DNA of 34,533 nt from Candidatus Woesearchaeota archaeon (GTDB taxonomy: Archaea; Nanobdellota; Nanobdellia; Woesearchaeales; UBA10216), in assembly GCA_016192945.1 (NCBI GenBank), contig JACPTE010000011.1, positions 1 to 34,533 of the forward strand, in the 5' to 3' direction. The translations under genes were made by a program, and so were the position numbers. Below, in pieces: positions 31,522-34,533 of the stretch. The notes below the pieces were generated by a model, which worked only from the letters and a program-made list of their open reading frames with translations, was not told the origin of the DNA and did not search any database. Each line of letters opens with the position of its first letter. Position 1 is the first letter of the stretch.

Positions 31522-31689
31522 ATGAGCGAACTAGATATAAAACACATGCACTCGGACATAGAGCTGTTAAGGAAAGATGTTGCAATAATAAAGCACATAC
31601 TTTCTGAAGAGGGCGAACTAACTGAGGAGGCAAAGAAGCGGCTGGAGAAAGCCCGTGCAAATCCCCAGTCCATGTATGCAGAGCTTTGA
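31522..31689 (+). CDS. RelB-like antitoxin
   Basis: A 55-residue helical protein from MSELDIKHMHSDIELLRKD to MYAEL. It resembles short archaeal antitoxins: an N-terminal helical pair, then the linker EEGELTEEAKKRLEKARANP that would wrap the toxin. No DNA-binding domain is obvious. It is followed 2 bases later by the RelE-like toxin, in the antitoxin-toxin order. The call rests mainly on that partner. Confidence 0.7.
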   Translation: MSELDIKHMHSDIELLRKDVAIIKHILSEEGELTEEAKKRLEKARANPQSMYAEL

Positions 31690-31691
31690 TT

Positions 31692-31955
31692 ATGATGTGG
31701 AAAGTTCTTTTGTCTCCAGATGTTCAAGACTTCTTAAAGAAGCAGGACAGGCAAATTGCAGAAAGGCTGAGAAAAGGCTTGGAAAAACTTAAAACAGGCA
31801 GCCCGTTTCATTACCTTGAACATTTTGAGGGCAGCGATTATTACAAATACAGAATAGGCGACTATCGGTGTTTAATAGATGTAGACTTTGAATATAAAAT
31901 TCTCAAGGTCCAGGTTTTGGACCACAGAAGCTCAATATACAAGGGCAAGCATTGA
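31692..31955 (+). CDS. RelE/ParE-family toxin
   Basis: An 87-residue protein with the RelE fold order: WKVLLSPDVQDFLKKQD, helix IAERLRKGLEKLK, then HFEGSDYYKYRIGDYRCLIDVD and VQVLDHRSSIYKGK. The RIGDYR core and the late basic/aromatic residues (H, R, Y) are those used for ribosome-dependent mRNA cutting in RelE relatives. The reading frame is intact. Start codons at 31692 and 31695 are both possible. Confidence 0.85.
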   Translation: MMWKVLLSPDVQDFLKKQDRQIAERLRKGLEKLKTGSPFHYLEHFEGSDYYKYRIGDYRCLIDVDFEYKILKVQVLDHRSSIYKGKH

Positions 31956-32055
31956 CGTATCATAAATCGTAAGAATACCTCTGCCTTTAGCTTCTGGTTT
32001 ATATTCTTGCTGAGCCAAAAAAGTGTAAACCTAATTCGGTACTATGCAGCGATTC
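31956..32055. other. Intergenic region between convergent genes
   Basis: About 100 bases without a gene, RNA fold or strong T-run that I can recognise. Confidence 0.3.
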
Positions 32056-32403
32056 TCAGTGCCCGGAATGCAGCAGGTCTATGACTTCCTTGAGTATGAT
32101 GAATGAGCCGGCAACCGCCAGCGCAGCAGAACTGAGGCTGTGCCCGCTGAACCCCAGGAAAGCAAGCAATAAGCCCAGGCCAACCCCTATGAAGTTAAGC
32201 ACTGAGGCATAATTGAAAATGTCAAGCACTTCCTTGACAACAACAAAAATCCCTACAATCGCAGTGAACAACGAGCCCAGGCCATGCCCATTTATCCCGC
32301 GCGTAGCCAGGAAAACGCCCAAACCTATGCCTATGATAGTCAGGGACCTGTATATGCCTATGCTTAAAATCCCCACATAATCAAAAACCCTTCCCATCTT
32401 CAA
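32056..32403 (-). CDS. Small membrane protein made of two internal repeats
   Basis: A 115-residue protein with four hydrophobic segments arranged as a duplication. The halves align as IGIGLGVFLATRGINGHGLG with VVVKEVLDIFN, against IGVGLGLLLAFLGFSGHSLS with IILKEVIDLLH. Each half is two membrane helices with a conserved G-H in the loop and a K-E-V-x-D end. No function is recognised; such inverted or direct two-helix repeats occur in small transporters and channels. It begins after a short A/T-rich leader. Confidence 0.65.
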   Translation of the reverse strand: MKMGRVFDYVGILSIGIYRSLTIIGIGLGVFLATRGINGHGLGSLFTAIVGIFVVVKEVLDIFNYASVLNFIGVGLGLLLAFLGFSGHSLSSAALAVAGSFIILKEVIDLLHSGH

Positions 32404-32446
32404 AAAAAGCAGAGACCTTCAATTTAAAAAATTAACTATTGTTAAC

Positions 32447-33124
32447 TCACAGGTGCATTGCCTTCACCAGGTCATTTCTTGAAAGCTCAGACCAATGCCT
32501 GCCTGTGAAGTGCATCCTCGCCCCAGGTGAGTCCCACAAGAGAAATCCATCAAGCTCCCTGCTGCCTGCCTTCACAATCAGGTCAGGCGGGATAAAATAA
32601 GACGAATACGCGTTCTCCTTTATCATCTCCCTGGTGATGTTCTCAGGGTCAAGCTTGTCTGACCTTACCTTAAGGGCAATAACCCTGCAGGAATCCAGAA
32701 TCTCCTCCTGGCCGCCATAATTTACGCATAAGTTCAGGAAAAACCTGTCGTAGTCCTTCGTCTCCTCAATAAGCGACTTTATTGACTCAACAATGCTTCC
32801 CTGAAGGTTATACCATTTCCCGAGAACAGAAACCTTGACCTGGTTTCCATGAACCTCGCGGCTGCCCTTAATCTGCTCAAAAAGCCCTGCAAGGCTCCTT
32901 GAATTCTCAGCAAACCCCCTGTTCAGTTCCTTCTGAAGAGGCAAAACCAGCATTGAGACAACAGGAATCCCGAATTCAACCTGAAAGCCCAGGATTTCCA
33001 TTACAATGCCAGCCCTCCTGCTATAAAGCACATCAAGGGAAGCGCCTTTCCTGGCAGAATAATCAGGGTCACCCTCTGAAAAGAGGCTTATTCCAACATG
33101 CTTTGGGCGCATCAGCTCTGCCAT
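32447..33124 (-). CDS. Degenerate cis-prenyltransferase (UppS/NgBR-like)
   Basis: The start at 33124 gives 225 residues. The C-terminal half is clearly of the undecaprenyl-diphosphate synthase family: LCVNYGGQEEI, PDLIVKAGS, FLLWDSPGARMHFT and W-S-E-L. The N-terminal catalytic loop, normally D-G-N-R-R-W after P-K-H-x-A, here reads PKHVGISLFSEGDPDYSARKG, so the Mg-binding Asp and the Asn/Arg are gone. The usual RTGGExR pyrophosphate-binding Arg pair is K-A-G-S-R-E. It may be a non-catalytic partner, as NgBR/Nus1 is for eukaryotic dehydrodolichyl synthase, in lipid-carrier synthesis. Confidence 0.7.
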   Translation of the reverse strand: MAELMRPKHVGISLFSEGDPDYSARKGASLDVLYSRRAGIVMEILGFQVEFGIPVVSMLVLPLQKELNRGFAENSRSLAGLFEQIKGSREVHGNQVKVSVLGKWYNLQGSIVESIKSLIEETKDYDRFFLNLCVNYGGQEEILDSCRVIALKVRSDKLDPENITREMIKENAYSSYFIPPDLIVKAGSRELDGFLLWDSPGARMHFTGRHWSELSRNDLVKAMHL

Positions 33125-33174
33125 AAGGGTTGGAAAAGCAAAGATTATTATATATTTTTCCAACAGAGCACACT
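33125..33174. promoter_or_regulatory. Compact divergent promoter with one central TATA-like element
   Basis: The 50-base gap holds a single A/T block, ATTATATATTTTT at about 33145-33157. It is 22-32 bases from the minus start at 33124 and 19-30 bases from the plus start at 33175, the right distance for both genes if each is leaderless. Confidence 0.5.
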
Positions 33175-34056
33175 ATGATAGAGGCGGTAACCTACCCCAT
33201 AACTGCATTAATGCTTGCAATAGGGGCATTCACTGACATAAAAACCCGCGAGGTTCCTGACTGGGTGAACTATAGCGCCATAGCTGCCGGAATAGCAGTC
33301 AGCCTGTTATTCTCCATAATAAGCAGCACAGTCTGGCCAATACTATTCAGCCTGACAGGCACTCTGGTTTTCTTCGCAATAGCCTGCGCAATGTTCTACT
33401 CAGGGCAATGGGGAGGGGGGGACAGCAAGATGCTGATAGCGCTTGGCTCGCTGCTCGGGCTGGAATTCAGCTTCCAATACCCCTTTATCAGCCTGAGCCA
33501 GATAATAGTGTCGTTCTGGATAAACCTCCTTTTCGTGGGCGTGGCTTATGCGCTTTTCTGGAGCGCCTTCCTCGCATTAAGGAACAGGGAAAAATTCGTG
33601 CTCCAGTTCAGGCAGCAGGCAGCAGGCATAAAAACAGGAAGACTGGCAATAACCGCATTATTCGCAGTTGCAGCTGCCTTCATTTTCCTTGCCCCTGAGC
33701 CCGGCATAAGATTCGCTGCCATCGGGATTGCAGCCACTCTCGCATCAGGAGGCCTCATCTGGATGTTCGCCAAGTCAGTTGAAAAAAGCTGCATGATAAA
33801 GCAGATAGAGCCTGAAAAGCTCACAGAGGGGGACTGGATAGCCCGGGATGTCTATGTCAACAAAAAATACATATGCGGGCCAAAAGACCTTGGCATAGAG
33901 AAAAGGCAGATAAGGCAGCTGATACGGCTCAAGCAGCAGGGAAAAATAAGAAAAATCCTCGTGAAGGAGGGCATACCATTCGTGCCGGCATTTCTCCTCT
34001 CATTCATCTTCAGCGTGAGCCTAGGGAATGTGCTCCTCATGCTACTGCATTTTTGA
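33175..34056 (+). CDS. A24-family prepilin/preflagellin peptidase
   Basis: From the ATG at 33175 this is a 293-residue multi-pass membrane aspartyl protease that removes class III signal peptides from archaeal pilins and archaellins. The two catalytic aspartates are D21 in FTDIKTREVPDW and D83 in the GGGD motif (GQWGGGDSKM). About seven to eight hydrophobic segments are visible. A cytoplasmic insert near the C-terminus (about 205-265, IEPEKLTEGDWIARDV and a basic KRQIRQLIRLKQQGK) precedes the last helix and resembles the longer DPANN/FlaK-like variants. No pilin gene is in the window. Confidence 0.9.
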   Translation: MIEAVTYPITALMLAIGAFTDIKTREVPDWVNYSAIAAGIAVSLLFSIISSTVWPILFSLTGTLVFFAIACAMFYSGQWGGGDSKMLIALGSLLGLEFSFQYPFISLSQIIVSFWINLLFVGVAYALFWSAFLALRNREKFVLQFRQQAAGIKTGRLAITALFAVAAAFIFLAPEPGIRFAAIGIAATLASGGLIWMFAKSVEKSCMIKQIEPEKLTEGDWIARDVYVNKKYICGPKDLGIEKRQIRQLIRLKQQGKIRKILVKEGIPFVPAFLLSFIFSVSLGNVLLMLLHF

Positions 34057-34140
34057 GTTATTTATATATCATTTAAGATAGATTTAATAAATTGCGATTA
34101 ATTTGAATTGACATTATGTGTAAGCGGGAATTGGCTAAAG

Positions 34141-34533
34141 ATGAAAAATCACCTGTTGATCAAAAAATTAGAAGGCGTTCAAACTATAAAATCAATTATG
34201 GCTTTATTAAATGTGAACAGGCAGAAAGCAATATACACTGTTTATAGATTAAGAAAAGAGGGCTATGTAAAATCAAAGCGATTGAAAGAAGGGAACAGGG
34301 CATATTATATCTCATTTGAAAATAAGTTAAAAGGAACCAGTTACTATGATTTGATAAACAGCATATCTCCTGTAAAAATATCTGAGCCAGCCATTTATCG
34401 CATTTATGGCAAAGAAATAAGCTATGAGGAAGCTTTGATTTTTGCCATAAAAACAGGAAGCCTAAGAACGATTTTAGCATCTTTAGCTTTATTCAGGAGA
34501 ATCAATGACTGGACGAAGCTATATCATTTAGCA
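34141..34533 (+). CDS. Winged-helix DNA-binding protein, truncated by the window end
   Basis: The frame is open from the ATG at 34141 to the last base (131 codons). The N-terminus MKNHLLIKKLEGVQTIKSI, then LNVNRQKAIYTVYRLRKEGYVKSKRLKEG and YYISFENK (split here), is a winged helix: a recognition helix and a basic wing. The rest, SPAIYRIYGKEISYEEALIFA-like, resembles AbiEi/transcriptional-regulator C-terminal regions found beside nucleotidyltransferase toxins. Base use is clearly more A/T-rich than upstream genes, suggesting transfer. The 84-base gap before it is A/T-rich with TATA-like TTTATATATC near 34061. Confidence 0.65.
   Translation, partial: MKNHLLIKKLEGVQTIKSIMALLNVNRQKAIYTVYRLRKEGYVKSKRLKEGNRAYYISFENKLKGTSYYDLINSISPVKISEPAIYRIYGKEISYEEALIFAIKTGSLRTILASLALFRRINDWTKLYHLA

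Overview
This is an archaeal chromosome segment, most likely from a DPANN-type lineage (Woesearchaeota-like is my guess; a named taxon cannot be proved from the window). Evidence: archaeal-only or archaeal-type genes (topoisomerase VI A and B, Pno1-type KH protein, transcription factor TFE, the FttA/aCPSF1 termination nuclease, 20S proteasome beta subunit, DTD2-type D-aminoacyl-tRNA deacylase, archaeal UMP kinase, TrmI, an A24 preflagellin/prepilin-type peptidase), TATA boxes of the TTTAAATA type about 22-32 bases before many start codons (mostly leaderless genes), tRNA genes with bulge-helix-bulge introns, and giant secreted Cys-module/CARDB/PEGA proteins of the kind common in DPANN genomes.

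Layout. 1-727 (-): truncated TPR-like repeat protein. 878-4060 (+): transaldolase, GlmM-like mutase and GlmU-like bifunctional enzyme, an operon leading toward UDP-GlcNAc. 4065-4597 (-): zinc-finger/AbrB antitoxin with DUF4258 toxin and a palindromic operator. 4678-4889 (-): an intron-bearing tRNA-Leu-like gene plus a degenerate 5'-half copy. 4985-9239 (-): TrmI, two very acidic mini-proteins, DTD2, a 12-repeat beta-propeller lipoprotein. 9323-12456 (+): KH protein, Top6B, Top6A, a known archaeal informational cluster. 12495-13303 (+): two small membrane proteins. 13304-13742: a strongly self-complementary non-coding stretch, a tRNA-Arg 5'-half copy and an intact tRNA-Arg(TCT). 13844-17927: a CARF-like small protein (+), then on (-) a tandem pair of paralogous membrane-anchored proteins, TFE and three small envelope proteins. 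18046-27439 (+): two giant secreted multidomain proteins, separated by a tRNA-Thr with a 15-base intron and a small zinc protein on (-). 27469-28689 (-): UMP kinase, a decayed VapC and an intact VapB. 28864-31477 (+): proteasome beta and FttA. 31522-31955 (+): a RelB/RelE-like pair. 32056-34056: a duplicated-repeat membrane protein and a degenerate cis-prenyltransferase (-), then a prepilin peptidase (+). 34141-end (+): the start of an AT-rich winged-helix gene.

Most notable points. Top6B carries a clean in-frame loss of about 45 residues that removes the N-box and the DxGxG box of its GHKL ATPase site while everything around is conserved. Two tRNA genes have introns at non-canonical sites (59/60 and 30/31) whose bulge-helix-bulge geometry can be read directly from the sequence. 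Two tRNA loci each carry an extra 5' half just upstream of the complete gene. A structured RNA candidate lies at 13337-13485. The giant secreted proteins show domain shuffling at the DNA level, including a 250-base module inserted into the middle of a Cys-rich repeat. No CRISPR array, insertion sequence or rRNA was seen.
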